This document shows positions 46,654 through 55,668 of a stretch of 64,000 nt of DNA, piece by piece; within the stretch, counting starts at the first letter, position 1; the number at the start of each line of letters is the position of its first letter. The stretch is from positions 124,001-188,000 of the forward strand of contig JADGDG010000006.1 in the NCBI GenBank assembly GCA_016744995.1. The letters run 5' to 3'. This stretch comes from Gammaproteobacteria bacterium. GTDB lineage: Bacteria; Pseudomonadota; Gammaproteobacteria; GRL18. The notes below the pieces were generated by a model. It saw only the letters and a program-made list of their open reading frames with translations. It searched no databases and was not told the origin of the DNA. The translations under genes were made by a program, and so were the position numbers.

Positions 46654-47067
46654 CTAGTGAGAGCCCAGATAGATTGAGATAATTTTTACAGTTGAATTAT
46701 AAAGACGTTTATTTTTCTTAAAGTCCTGATAAATAAGTGTTTTTTGCTCATCAGTCAGCTCCTGAAAAAGAGAGAAACTTTCAGGATAAGTATCTCTTAA
46801 TGCTTTTTCAAAGCCCGTATTATCAGAAATTAATTCCTTTTTATCATGAATAAGCTCCATATCCGAAGACGGTGCTTTGAGTGCCCCATCATCTGAAGGT
46901 ATCCCTGATTGAGAATCTATAACTGAAGACTGACTACTCCCTTCATCATTCGCTTCCATTTCTAATTGCTTAAGGTAATCATCTTGTGATGCGGCCAAAA
47001 TAGCATGAGTAAATAAAAGACTGATTGAAAAAAGAAACAATGTAATAATTTTTGAAAAAATTGACAT
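46654..47067 (-). CDS. Small exported protein of unknown function
   Basis: The 137-residue protein has a signal peptide ending AILAA. The mature part is acidic and Ser-rich (about 27-85), then has a helical end (FEKALRDTYPESFSLFQELTDEQKTLIYQDFKKNKRL). It lies 74 bases upstream of the rhodanese gene on the same strand and may be in the same transcript. The family is not recognised. Confidence 0.68.
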   Translation of the reverse strand: MSIFSKIITLFLFSISLLFTHAILAASQDDYLKQLEMEANDEGSSQSSVIDSQSGIPSDDGALKAPSSDMELIHDKKELISDNTGFEKALRDTYPESFSLFQELTDEQKTLIYQDFKKNKRLYNSTVKIISIYLGSH

Positions 47068-47258
47068 AACAATACGTATTCCTCTTTGAGAAAGAGAAAC
47101 TGTACGACCTCCTTAAAAATGTACCCCCTACATTTCTTATATATATTTATAATGCCCATCAGGGAAAAAGTAAACGTATTTATGACATAATCTTAAAATA
47201 AATAATATTTGAACAGTTTTATTCATTTTAAAAACATTTTTATTTTAAAGAGAACTCC

Positions 47259-48416
47259 ATGCAAACAGTTGATATTACATCAGATTTTACTATAAACAAT
47301 CATATTTTTTATCTCAACCATGCTGCTGTTTCACCCTGGCCGGCTGTCACTGCCGAAGCAGTTAAAAAATTTGCTGAAGAAAATGCCCACCTGGGGGCCA
47401 CTCAATACCTCCAGTGGGTAAAAGTCGAACAAGAATTAAAGGAGAATATTACTCAGCTTATCAATGCTCCATCATGTGATGATATTGCCCTGGTTAAAAA
47501 TACCTCTGAGGCACTTTCTCTAGTTGCCTATGGTCTAAACTGGGAAGCAGGTGATAATGTGGTAATAGCCAGGCAGGAATTTCCTTCTAATCGAATTGTC
47601 TGGCAGTCTCTGGAATCACAGGGCGTTAAAATAAAATTTGTTGATCTTGATGCCTCCCCTGCTGGAAAAACACCTGAACAAAGCTTACTAGCAGCTATTG
47701 ATTCTAAAACACGTTTATTATCAGTGAGTTCTGTGCAATATGCGGATGGTTTTAGAATGGATCTGAAGCAATTAGGACATTTTTGTAAAAAAAACTCAGT
47801 ACTGTTTTGTGTCGATGCAATACAAAGCATTGGTGCCCTGAGCTTTGATGTACAGGCGATTGAGGCTGACTTTGTTATGGCAGATGGTCACAAATGGCTA
47901 ATGAGTCCGGAAGGTCTCGGACTTTTCTACTGCCGAAAAAGTTTACGCAGCCAATTAAGACTCTCACAATATGGCTGGCGTATGGTCGAAAATCAATTTG
48001 ATTTCGATTCAATATCATGGAGTGAAGCAAAAACAGCCCGTAAATTTGAATGTGGCAGTCCAAACATGCTGGGCATTCATGCATTAAATACGAGCATTAA
48101 ACTCATTTTAAGCAGAAAAATTGAATTTATTGAACACTTATTAGTCAAAAACAGTAGATACATTGTAAAAAAACTAGAAACTATTCCTGAAATCACCGTA
48201 CAAAGCGATATATCAGACACGAGAATAAGTGGAATTGTTTCTTTCAGACATCAAAGGATTTCGTCTGAAACACTATACAATGAACTCATGGCCGAAAACG
48301 TTATCTGTGCCATGCGACATGGAAATGTACGATTTTCGCCCCACTATTACACTTCAAAAGAAGTCATAGATGGTGCTATTGAGATTTTAACAAAAATAAT
48401 AGAAAAAATCTCGTGA
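47259..48416 (+). CDS. Class V aminotransferase / cysteine desulfurase-like PLP enzyme
   Basis: The 385-residue fold-type I PLP enzyme has FYLNHAAVSPWP near the start, ALVKNTSEALSLVA, the FCVDAIQSIGALSFDVQ segment and the PLP Lys in ADGHKWLMSPEGLG. The C-terminal GIVSFRHQ and MRHGNVRFSPHYYTS close the fold. It is close to the group annotated as aminotransferase class V or isopenicillin-N-epimerase-like, not IscS. The substrate is unknown. Its stop TGA (48414-48416) lies inside the left end of R2 copy 2. Confidence 0.86.
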   Translation: MQTVDITSDFTINNHIFYLNHAAVSPWPAVTAEAVKKFAEENAHLGATQYLQWVKVEQELKENITQLINAPSCDDIALVKNTSEALSLVAYGLNWEAGDNVVIARQEFPSNRIVWQSLESQGVKIKFVDLDASPAGKTPEQSLLAAIDSKTRLLSVSSVQYADGFRMDLKQLGHFCKKNSVLFCVDAIQSIGALSFDVQAIEADFVMADGHKWLMSPEGLGLFYCRKSLRSQLRLSQYGWRMVENQFDFDSISWSEAKTARKFECGSPNMLGIHALNTSIKLILSRKIEFIEHLLVKNSRYIVKKLETIPEITVQSDISDTRISGIVSFRHQRISSETLYNELMAENVICAMRHGNVRFSPHYYTSKEVIDGAIEILTKIIEKIS

Positions 48417-48593
48417 CTATTCAGCGTGTTTAGATTTTGCCCGAGTTCAAGGCACAATGCCTACGGCACCTCAAAGAGGCGCACGGAGAATGTGAGCATA
48501 TAAGTATATGTGACCATTTCTAAGTGCCCCTTGTGGGTAGAGTACGAAAATAACGCAGAAATCGGGTAAAAGATGAATACGCTGACTAGTTAC
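48413..48593. repeat. R2 hairpin element, copy 2 (MITE-like)
   Basis: This 181-base copy is longer than copy 1. It has the same ends (GTGACTATTCAGCGT and inverted GTAACTAGTCAGCGT) and the same CATATAAGTATATG centre. The extra blocks GCCTACGGCACCTCAAAGAGG (left) and TAAGTGCCCCTTGTGGGTAG (right) can pair with one another, which keeps the hairpin. The left end overlaps the stop codon of the aminotransferase gene. The rest of the 322-base gap to 48738 holds a small dyad and the next gene's leader. Confidence 0.82.
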
Positions 48594-48676
48594 AAAATCT
48601 CATAAAAAGAATTCACTCGTCCCTTTTAAGATGAGCCCATAGACTTATTTAGATTTTAACTTTTTTCAATATCCCC

Positions 48677-48695
48677 TTGGCCTTATTACGGCCAA
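48677..48695. promoter_or_regulatory. Dyad upstream of the beta-oxidation operon
   Basis: TTGGCC-N7-GGCCAA is a perfect 6-base inverted repeat, 43 bases upstream of the first ATG of the operon. It may be an operator for the fatty-acid genes. I do not recognise it as a FadR or PsrA site. Confidence 0.4.
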
Positions 48696-48738
48696 TAATA
48701 ACCTTCGACGGTCATATAAAACGTCACAGGAGGTAGAG

Positions 48739-49773
48739 ATGAAGTTTAATCTGTTTCTCTCATTAAAACTGTATATGAGAATAAAAATCTGGGATCGCAT
48801 CTGGAATGCAACGGTCAGATGGCTCAATACAGAAAAAAATAATACTGATATCCCCCCTTCTGATTTTAAACAACTGTGTTATGAAATTCGACCCGGTGAT
48901 GTTGTTCTGGTCGAAGGACGTAGTCACGTCGCAGAAGTCATAAAACTCATTACCCAAAGTCCATGGACTCACTCTGCCCTTTATATAGGTCATGCCTATG
49001 AAATAAGTGATCCGCAATTACGTCAAAAAGTACTTTCCTATTACTCAGGTCATCCGGATGATGCACTCATTGTGGAAGCCCTGTTAGGTGAAGGTACAGT
49101 AATTCATTCAATCAATAAATACCGACACGATCATCTCAGAATTTGTCGGCCGAGCAACATAACGCCCAGAGATGCCCAAAAAGTAACTGAGTATGGTATT
49201 AACAAACTCGGAAGCGAATATCATGTTCGGCAACTACTGGATTTAGCACGTTTTTTATTCCCCTATAGTCTGCTTCCCCGACGCTGGCGTTCAAGCCTGT
49301 TTATGCATAATTTGAGTCCGGCAGGACAAGATGGTAACGCTACCAATACTGTTTGCTCAAGTATGATATCTGAAGCTTTTGCTCAAATAAAATTCCCGAT
49401 ATTACCGGTTACTGAACAATTAAAAAACGGTCAGTATAACCTGTATATGCGCAATCCACGTTTGATGATCCCAAAAGACTTTGACTATTCACCTTACTTT
49501 GAAATTATCAAGTACCCGATTTATCGTTTTGATCGTGTGGCAATGTATAAATCAATGCCATGGAATGAAGAAGGACTCGTGTGCCATGAACCTGGTGATT
49601 GTTATTTACCTGACGACATTATGGTGGCAAAAACCTACCCTGAAAGCCAGATAAAGCACAAAATCAATCTTATCAAAAGAAAATTTAAAAAGTCTGGAAC
49701 ATTTAGTTTTAAGTTGTTGAACCAGCTAATATATCTGAGGGGGGATCATGGCATCAATCACCAGGGGAAATAA
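48739..49773 (+). CDS. YiiX/YebB-like permuted papain-fold hydrolase (C92/NlpC-P60 type)
   Basis: The 344-residue protein has IRPGDVVLVEGRSHVAEVIKLITQSPWTHSALYIG (active His about 78) and NTVCSSMISEAF (active Cys about 206), the layout of YaeF/YiiX-type permuted papain-like enzymes. These cut amide or lipid-amide bonds. A strong ribosome site (AGGAGG) precedes the ATG. It is the first gene of the beta-oxidation run and overlaps fadE by 26 bases, so it may release fatty acids for that pathway. That role is an inference. Confidence 0.88.
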   Translation: MKFNLFLSLKLYMRIKIWDRIWNATVRWLNTEKNNTDIPPSDFKQLCYEIRPGDVVLVEGRSHVAEVIKLITQSPWTHSALYIGHAYEISDPQLRQKVLSYYSGHPDDALIVEALLGEGTVIHSINKYRHDHLRICRPSNITPRDAQKVTEYGINKLGSEYHVRQLLDLARFLFPYSLLPRRWRSSLFMHNLSPAGQDGNATNTVCSSMISEAFAQIKFPILPVTEQLKNGQYNLYMRNPRLMIPKDFDYSPYFEIIKYPIYRFDRVAMYKSMPWNEEGLVCHEPGDCYLPDDIMVAKTYPESQIKHKINLIKRKFKKSGTFSFKLLNQLIYLRGDHGINHQGK

Positions 49774-52126
49774 ATATTTTAATAGTGCAAAAATTAATCA
49801 TCAAAGTATTTTCCATAAAATACGAATTAAATATTTTTCTCAACCCATTTTTAATTTATTTAGAAGTGCCTTACCTGACATGTCACAGACTGAAAAAGAG
49901 GCATTAGAAGCTGGTACTGTCTGGTGGGATGGTGATTTATTCAGCGGCAGGCCCAATTGGAATAAACTATTAGACATTAAACTAGCACAGCTGTCGTTAG
50001 AAGAGAAACAATTTTTAGATGGACCTGTTGAAGACTTATGTACACTATTGGACGACTGGAAGATCACCCAGGAGAGCAAAGATCTTCCAGAGTCAGTCTG
50101 GACATTTATAAAAGCAAATGGTTTATTTGGATTGATTATTCCAAAACAGTATGGTGGTCTGGAATATTCAGCCCTTGCTCATTCATCTATGGTAATGAAG
50201 CTAGCCAGCAAAAGTATCACAGCTGCAGTCACCGTTATGGTGCCCAACTCTCTAGGGCCTGCCAAGCTTATAATGGAGTATGGCACCATAGAGCAAAAGA
50301 AATTTTACTTACCACGACTTGCATGCGGTAAAGAGATCCCTGCATTTGCACTCACCAGCCCTAATGCCGGCAGTGATGCCAGCTCAATGACTGACTATGG
50401 CATTGTCTGTAAAAAAACACACAATGGACAAACAACACTTGGTATCCGCTTAAACTGGAACAAACGTTATATCACTCTTGGCCCTGTCTGTACTCTGTTA
50501 GGACTTGCATTTAAACTTTATGATCCTGATGAACTGCTGTCAAAAAAAACCGAACTCGGTATTACCCTGGCTCTTATCCCAACAAATCTGCCAGGCATTG
50601 ATATTGGTAGACGACACTACCCTCTGAGTCAGACTTTTCAAAATGGCCCAAACTCCGGCAAAGATGTTTTTATACCCATAGACTGGATCATCGGCGGTCG
50701 GGAATTTGCAGGAAAAGGCTGGAGCATGCTTATGGAGAGTCTGGCTGACGGACGTTCAATTTCTTTACCTGCTCTTAGCACCGGTGCAGGTAAACTTGCC
50801 TGTAGGACAACAGGTGCTTATGCAAGGATAAGAAAACAATTCAATCGCCCAATTAGTGATTTTGGTGGTATTTCAGAAGCACTCAGTCGAATTGTCGGTA
50901 ATACTTATACTATGGAAGCGGCTAGAAACTTAACCGTCAGCAGTATTGACTCAGGAGAAAAACCATCTGTTGCAGGCGCCGTCGTAAAATATCATTTAAC
51001 AGAAAAAATGAGAAAAGTTGTCAACGACGCCATGGACGTTTACGGCGGTGCTGCGATCTGTATGGGGCCGAGAAATATTATGGGGCGCATTTATCAAGCT
51101 GTTCCAATAAGTATCACAGTAGAGGGTGCTAATATTCTTACCCGGAGCATGATCATTTTTGGTCAAGGTGCTGTACGGTGTCACCCTTATATCTTTAAAG
51201 AAATTTCATCAGCAAACAACAAGAATAAAATGCAGGGCTTAATCAAGTTTGACAAAGCCTTTACAGCTCACATTCTTCATGTCATCCATTCATTTTTACG
51301 GACTTTACTCACAGCTTTAAGCGATGGAATATTCTGCCAGTTACCGACAAAAAGAGATCCGGAGTTTCAACAGATAAGCAAACGCTACTTCCAGAAACTC
51401 TCACGGATGAGTATTGCATTTGCACTGCTAAGTGATTATTGCATGTTAAGCCTTGGCGGAAAACTCAAACAGATGGAAAACCTATCGGGTAGACTGGCAG
51501 ATATTTTAAGTTATCTCTACTTAAGCTCTGCAGTATTAAAACAATACCATCATGATGAACATTATCAGGAAGATAAAAACTTAATGCAATGGAGTTGTGA
51601 AACTCTGCTCTATGAAACCCAGGAAGCCTTTTCTGGAGTGCTGGCTAATTTACCCAATCGTTTTGTTGCTAAATTATTAAAATTTCTTATTTTTCCCTTT
51701 GGAAAAACCTATCAAAAGCCCTCCGATCATCTTTCTGATCAGGTGACTCAAAGCATTTTATCTCCCTCAAAACAACGTGATCGGCTCACCAAAGGCATAT
51801 ACACCAGCAATGATATAAATGATCCGCTTACACGCCTGGATGATGCATTAAAAAAAGTCATTTTTGCCAGAGAGGCTGAAATAAAATTACATAAAATAAT
51901 AAAAAACAAACAAATTGATAGTTATAACTCAGCGGAAAAAAGACCGATTGATTTTATAGACACCATTAATCTGGCATTGCAAAACAAGTTAATTACAGAA
52001 CATGAGTTTAAATGCATTTATGAGGCTCAATTAGCAAGAAACGAAGTGATTAAAGTAGATGATTTTAATCGACATTTACTCTATGAAGAAAACACTGGGG
52101 GACATCATGACAAAGACTCAAGTTAA
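49748..52126 (+). CDS. fadE: Acyl-CoA dehydrogenase FadE
   Basis: FadE does the first oxidation of fatty acyl-CoA. The 792-residue protein is the long FadE form. It has LFGLIIPKQYGGLEYSALAHS, the FAD-binding FALTSPNAGSD, ESLADGRSISLPALSTG and MDVYGGAAICMGPRNIMGRIYQAVPI in order, plus the extra C-terminal domain. ATG 49748 is preceded by GAGGGGGG. It overlaps the amidase gene. Confidence 0.95.
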   Translation: MASITRGNKYFNSAKINHQSIFHKIRIKYFSQPIFNLFRSALPDMSQTEKEALEAGTVWWDGDLFSGRPNWNKLLDIKLAQLSLEEKQFLDGPVEDLCTLLDDWKITQESKDLPESVWTFIKANGLFGLIIPKQYGGLEYSALAHSSMVMKLASKSITAAVTVMVPNSLGPAKLIMEYGTIEQKKFYLPRLACGKEIPAFALTSPNAGSDASSMTDYGIVCKKTHNGQTTLGIRLNWNKRYITLGPVCTLLGLAFKLYDPDELLSKKTELGITLALIPTNLPGIDIGRRHYPLSQTFQNGPNSGKDVFIPIDWIIGGREFAGKGWSMLMESLADGRSISLPALSTGAGKLACRTTGAYARIRKQFNRPISDFGGISEALSRIVGNTYTMEAARNLTVSSIDSGEKPSVAGAVVKYHLTEKMRKVVNDAMDVYGGAAICMGPRNIMGRIYQAVPISITVEGANILTRSMIIFGQGAVRCHPYIFKEISSANNKNKMQGLIKFDKAFTAHILHVIHSFLRTLLTALSDGIFCQLPTKRDPEFQQISKRYFQKLSRMSIAFALLSDYCMLSLGGKLKQMENLSGRLADILSYLYLSSAVLKQYHHDEHYQEDKNLMQWSCETLLYETQEAFSGVLANLPNRFVAKLLKFLIFPFGKTYQKPSDHLSDQVTQSILSPSKQRDRLTKGIYTSNDINDPLTRLDDALKKVIFAREAEIKLHKIIKNKQIDSYNSAEKRPIDFIDTINLALQNKLITEHEFKCIYEAQLARNEVIKVDDFNRHLLYEENTGGHHDKDSS

Positions 52127-53468
52127 AGGAAGTCACATGGAAACTGTTTACATCGTTGATGGGCGACGAACACCTCAACTGAAAACAACGGGGAAACCCG
52201 GTTCTTTTAGTGCCAGTGATCTCGCCGTTGCCTCAGCCCGCGACTTATTGATTGAAATGCCATTTACTGCACATGATATCGATGAAGTTATTATTGGCTG
52301 TGTCATGCCTGATGCCAGTGAGGCTAACATTGCCCGACAAATTGCTTTAAGAATTGGCTGTGATACAAACATTTCTGCCTGGACGGTACAGAGAAATTGT
52401 GCCTCCGGTATGCAGGCAATTGATAGCGGCATGAACAGCATCCAGACGGGCAAGTCAGAAATTGTCCTGGTTGGAGGTACAGAGGTTATGTCAAGGGCAC
52501 CGATTCTATGGAATAATTCTATGATTAACTGGCTGTCACAATGGTTCCGAATACGTGCTTATAGTCTATTGGATAATGTCAAATATGTCAGACAACTGTT
52601 CAATCTGAGGCCGTCATTTTTTAAGCCCGTTTTTTCTCTTTTAAAAGGCCTCAAAGATCCCCTCATTGATCTCTCCATGGGCCAAACAGCCGAAAACCTG
52701 GCTTATCATTTTGATATCTCACGCTCTGATATGGATCGTTATGCTCTGCAAAGCCATCAGCGTTTATCTCACGCAGTAAGACAAGGTAAAATGGAGGATG
52801 AAATTACGCCAGTCTATAATACAAACAATCATTATTTTACTCAGGATAATGGCCTTAGGGAAGATTCCACTGTTGAAAAACTATCAAAACTAAAACCCGT
52901 ATTTGATCGTAAAAATGGTTCTGTCACTGCCGGTAATAGTGCGCAAATCAGTGATGGTGCTGCCAGTATTTTCCTGGCCAGTGCAAAGGCCGTTAAAAAA
53001 CATGATTTAAAGGTGCTGGGAAAAATCATTGACTGTCACTGGGTTGGACTCACACCTGAAGAGATGGGTCTTGGCCCGGCATATGCCATCCCTCCCCTGT
53101 TGAACAAACATCAATTAACAATGAATGATATTGATTTCTGGGAAATAAATGAAGCATTTGCAGCACAGGTTATTGCCTGTCAGAAAGCATTAAATGACAA
53201 GAGCTTTTGCCAAAATGAACTGAAACTTAAAGATAAACTGGGACTGATCCTTGATGAAAAGTTAAATATTGACGGTGGTGGTATCAGTCTTGGACATCCA
53301 GTTGGTGCCAGTGGCTCACGTATAGCATTACATCTGGCTCATACTTTAAAGCAACAAATACGAAAGCAAAAAACATTAAAACCAAAACCACTTCGTGGTA
53401 TTGCAGCTCTTTGCATCGGTGGTGGTCAGGGTGGTGCAATCCTGATTGAATCAATAGGTGATCAGTAA
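52107..53468 (+). CDS. Acetyl-CoA C-acyltransferase (thiolase) of beta-oxidation
   Basis: The thiolase splits beta-ketoacyl-CoA. It has the nucleophile Cys in VQRNCASGMQAID, the NEAFAAQ motif, the His in GGGISLGHPVGASGSR and the second Cys in ALCIGGGQGG. A loop of about 50 residues (about 150-205) with hydrophobic content fits trifunctional-type thiolases. ATG 52107 has GGGGG six bases upstream; ATG 52137 (AAGGA upstream) is the other option, and the frame opens further back at 52059. It partners the multifunctional protein downstream. Confidence 0.93.
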   Translation: MTKTQVKGSHMETVYIVDGRRTPQLKTTGKPGSFSASDLAVASARDLLIEMPFTAHDIDEVIIGCVMPDASEANIARQIALRIGCDTNISAWTVQRNCASGMQAIDSGMNSIQTGKSEIVLVGGTEVMSRAPILWNNSMINWLSQWFRIRAYSLLDNVKYVRQLFNLRPSFFKPVFSLLKGLKDPLIDLSMGQTAENLAYHFDISRSDMDRYALQSHQRLSHAVRQGKMEDEITPVYNTNNHYFTQDNGLREDSTVEKLSKLKPVFDRKNGSVTAGNSAQISDGAASIFLASAKAVKKHDLKVLGKIIDCHWVGLTPEEMGLGPAYAIPPLLNKHQLTMNDIDFWEINEAFAAQVIACQKALNDKSFCQNELKLKDKLGLILDEKLNIDGGGISLGHPVGASGSRIALHLAHTLKQQIRKQKTLKPKPLRGIAALCIGGGQGGAILIESIGDQ

Positions 53469-53499
53469 ATAAATTATTGATAAAAAAAGGATATTAATC

Positions 53500-55626
53500 A
53501 TGAAAACTTCCTATATAAACTGGTTGGTAGAAAAAGATAATTTTCAGGTCATAACGCTTACTTTAGATAAACCAGATACTTCCACTAATGTTTTATCACA
53601 AAAGGTTTTGACTGAATTACAAAGTATCCTTGATGATGTAAAAAAAATATCTGCAACAGCTCTGATAATTCAATCTGATAAGGACAATAACTTTATTGCC
53701 GGTGCCGATGTTAAAGAGTTTTCAAACTTTCAACATTCTAATCATGAAGAGTTACAATCGGAACATAATGATAATGGCTATGCTATGGCATTAAAAGCCA
53801 TTCAGCTTGGTCAACATGTGATGAATAGTATTGAAAACCTGCCATTCCCTACTTTTGCATTAATAAACGGGCATTGTCTTGGTGGTGGGATGGAGCTTGC
53901 TTTAGCCTGTGATTATCGAATAGCACTGGACAATTCAAAAACCCGACTAGGTCTGCCTGAAGTAAAGTTAGGTATTCATCCCGGCTTCGGTGGAACCGTT
54001 AGAAGCAATCGCCTGCTAGGTGTATTCAAGTCAATGACTCTGATGCTTTCAGGAAGAACCTTGTCTATTCATACTGCCCGACGACTGGGTTTGATTGATG
54101 AAATCATTTCAAAAAATATCATCAAGCAACATTTTTCAAAACTTGTTAAACATTGGTTAGATGATAGAAAATCAACAGCAAACGATAAACTAAAGCAATT
54201 TAACAAACAACACAAAAGAGCTTTTTATTTTAACTTATTTGAGCTTGATTTTATCAAACCGGCTATTGCTTATATACTGCAAAGAAGTGTTAGTAAACGA
54301 GTACAAAAAACACATTATCCTGCACCATTTGAAATCATCAACCTGTGGCAATTACATGCTGGAAATGATGACTTTATGATGAAAAAAGAAGCTGAATCAG
54401 TTGCCAGTCTAATCACCAGTGATAGTGCACAAAATTTAATCCGCGTGTTCCATTTACAGGATCAATTAAAAACTTTATCTCATTCATCAAAAAACAAACC
54501 GCTACACCACATTCATATTGTCGGTGGTGGTGTTATGGGGGGAGATATTGCAATAGAATGTGTTTATAGAGGTTTTACAGTGACAGTACATGATCGGTCA
54601 CATGAGGTATTAGCTCGACTCATACAAAGAGGGCATTATTTTTTTAGCAATAAACTTAAGGAAAAACATTTATACCAGTCAGCAATGGATCGTTTGATTC
54701 CTGACATTAAAAATAACGGCTTAAAAAAAGCTGACCTGATCATTGAAGCTATTATAGAAGATACAAAAGCAAAACAAAGTGTTTTTAAAAATGCAGAAAT
54801 ATTAGCAAAGCCAGATTGCATTTTTGCAACAAACACCTCCAGCATTCCCCTGGATGAAATTTCTCATGTATTACTTCACCCTGAGCGTTTAGTTGGCATT
54901 CATTTCTTTAACCCTGTATCAAAGATGCCGCTTGTTGAAGTCGTCAGTTCTAAGCTTACATCCAATACTGCCAGACAGTTTGCCATGCAATTTGCAGGAC
55001 AAATCGGGAAGCTCCCACTACCTGTCACCAGCACCCCCGGCTTTTTAGTTAATCGCGTACTGACGCCCTATTTGCTAGAAGCCATTGAGCTTTATAGTGA
55101 AGGAATACCAGCGGCATTTATAGATAAAGCTGCGACAAATTTTGGCATGCCTATGGGCCCTATTGAGCTGGCTGATAAAGTTGGCCTGGATATCTGTCTT
55201 TCTGTGGCAAAAAATCTTTCTCAATCTCAATCCGTACGTGTCCCGGAAAAATTAAGCCATTGGGTTGAGCAAGGGCGCCTTGGAATAAAAACCCAAAAAG
55301 GCTTTTATGACTATAAAAATGGTAAACCAATTCATCAAAAAATACATTATCAAGGACTGACATTAAAACAGATCAGCAACCGTTTAATGTTTCGCCTTTT
55401 TAATGAGGCTGTTGCCTGTCTTGATGAGCATGTCGTTGAGAATGAAGACCATCTGGATGCCGGAATTATATTTGGTACAGGCTTCGCACCATTTTTAGGA
55501 GGCCCAATGCACTACATCAAACATAAAGGAATTGAAGAAATGGATCATACTTTAATTGATTTATCTAAAGATTATGGTCACCGATTTGATCCAGTAATAG
55601 GATGGAATAGTTTGATCTATAAATAA
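53500..55626 (+). CDS. fadJ: Fused enoyl-CoA hydratase / 3-hydroxyacyl-CoA dehydrogenase
   Basis: The 708-residue protein joins a hydratase domain (about 1-200: GADVKEF, GHCLGGGMELALACD, GLPEVKLGIHPGFGGT) to a 3-hydroxyacyl-CoA dehydrogenase (about 330-700: HIVGGGVMGGDIA, ATNTSSI, GIHFFNPVSKMPLVEVV). Catalytic Glu residues of the hydratase and the dehydrogenase His are present. It is the alpha subunit partner of the thiolase. The symbol is by function; FadB is the other option. Confidence 0.94.
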   Translation: MKTSYINWLVEKDNFQVITLTLDKPDTSTNVLSQKVLTELQSILDDVKKISATALIIQSDKDNNFIAGADVKEFSNFQHSNHEELQSEHNDNGYAMALKAIQLGQHVMNSIENLPFPTFALINGHCLGGGMELALACDYRIALDNSKTRLGLPEVKLGIHPGFGGTVRSNRLLGVFKSMTLMLSGRTLSIHTARRLGLIDEIISKNIIKQHFSKLVKHWLDDRKSTANDKLKQFNKQHKRAFYFNLFELDFIKPAIAYILQRSVSKRVQKTHYPAPFEIINLWQLHAGNDDFMMKKEAESVASLITSDSAQNLIRVFHLQDQLKTLSHSSKNKPLHHIHIVGGGVMGGDIAIECVYRGFTVTVHDRSHEVLARLIQRGHYFFSNKLKEKHLYQSAMDRLIPDIKNNGLKKADLIIEAIIEDTKAKQSVFKNAEILAKPDCIFATNTSSIPLDEISHVLLHPERLVGIHFFNPVSKMPLVEVVSSKLTSNTARQFAMQFAGQIGKLPLPVTSTPGFLVNRVLTPYLLEAIELYSEGIPAAFIDKAATNFGMPMGPIELADKVGLDICLSVAKNLSQSQSVRVPEKLSHWVEQGRLGIKTQKGFYDYKNGKPIHQKIHYQGLTLKQISNRLMFRLFNEAVACLDEHVVENEDHLDAGIIFGTGFAPFLGGPMHYIKHKGIEEMDHTLIDLSKDYGHRFDPVIGWNSLIYK

Positions 55627-55668
55627 TATTTATCATCGAGAAAATCAAACATTGAGTGAGGTATTATT

